NCBI GenBank assembly: GCA_024225895.1
Contig: JAAEMC010000131.1
Span: 1 to 5,978, forward strand
From: Desulfobacteraceae bacterium
GTDB taxonomy: Bacteria > Desulfobacterota > Desulfobacteria > Desulfobacterales > Desulfobacteraceae
Length of the DNA: 5,978 bases
Direction: 5' to 3'
Shown: piece after piece, positions 5,972-5,978 of the stretch
Position numbering within the stretch: position 1 is the first letter of the stretch
Layout: every line of letters begins with the position of its first letter
Notes under the pieces: model-generated
Database searches by the model: none
What the model saw: only the letters and a program-made list of their open reading frames with translations
What the model was told of the DNA's origin: nothing
Program-made: the position numbers and the translations under genes

Positions 5972-5978
5972 ATGGTGA
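5972..5978 (+). CDS. Probable start of the next operon gene, cut by the window edge
   Basis: An ATG at 5972 begins 6 nt after the TAA of the VWA-TPR gene, and AAGGA at 5954-5958 lies 13 nt before it. The spacing fits the tight packing of this operon. In related operons a BatD-like membrane protein often follows at this point, but only two codons are visible, so neither the product nor the start can be confirmed. Confidence 0.3.

Overview
The window holds the 3' end of a TetR-type regulator gene, a rho-independent terminator, a short intergenic region with a good sigma70-type promoter, and then a tightly packed plus-strand operon of the MoxR/Bat ('aerotolerance') type that continues past the right edge. 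Protein content (inner-membrane von Willebrand factor A (VWA) proteins, a periplasmic-type TPR domain) points to a Gram-negative bacterium. The moderate base composition and protein style would fit a Desulfobacterota/deltaproteobacterial genome, but this is an impression that no marker gene here confirms.

Layout: 2-496 is a truncated TetR/AcrR regulator. 508-545 is its terminator. 546-722 is intergenic, with a TTGACA-N16-TATATT promoter at 619-646 and two small inverted repeats. Then come a MoxR AAA+ ATPase (723-1697), a DUF58 protein with a VWA-like fold (1704-2582), a small one-span membrane protein resembling DUF4381 (2583-3125), a BatA-like VWA membrane protein (3130-4125), and a BatB-like VWA protein fused to a BatC-like TPR domain (4127-5965). 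A next start codon probably lies at 5972. Gaps between the five operon genes are 6, 0, 4 and 1 nt, so the genes are almost certainly co-transcribed and probably translationally coupled.

How the genes may work together: MoxR ATPases are thought to remodel or activate VWA-containing partners. Here one ATPase is followed by three proteins with VWA folds whose metal-binding (MIDAS) residues all look intact. Reading the positive-inside rule from the sequences, MoxR and DUF58 are cytoplasmic. The 180-aa protein has a periplasmic N-terminus and cytoplasmic C-domain. Both BatA and BatB/C expose their VWA domains to the periplasm, as does the TPR region. The operon would thus have a cytoplasmic ATPase half and a periplasmic VWA/TPR half, linked by membrane spans. 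Its cellular task in this organism cannot be read from the sequence; envelope-stress or cofactor-insertion roles come from relatives.

I see no mobile element, CRISPR array, RNA gene or clearly new system. The points most worth a second look are in the fusion protein: a signal-peptide-like segment at the fusion joint, and a Q/K/D-rich linker carrying a 20-bp exact direct repeat.
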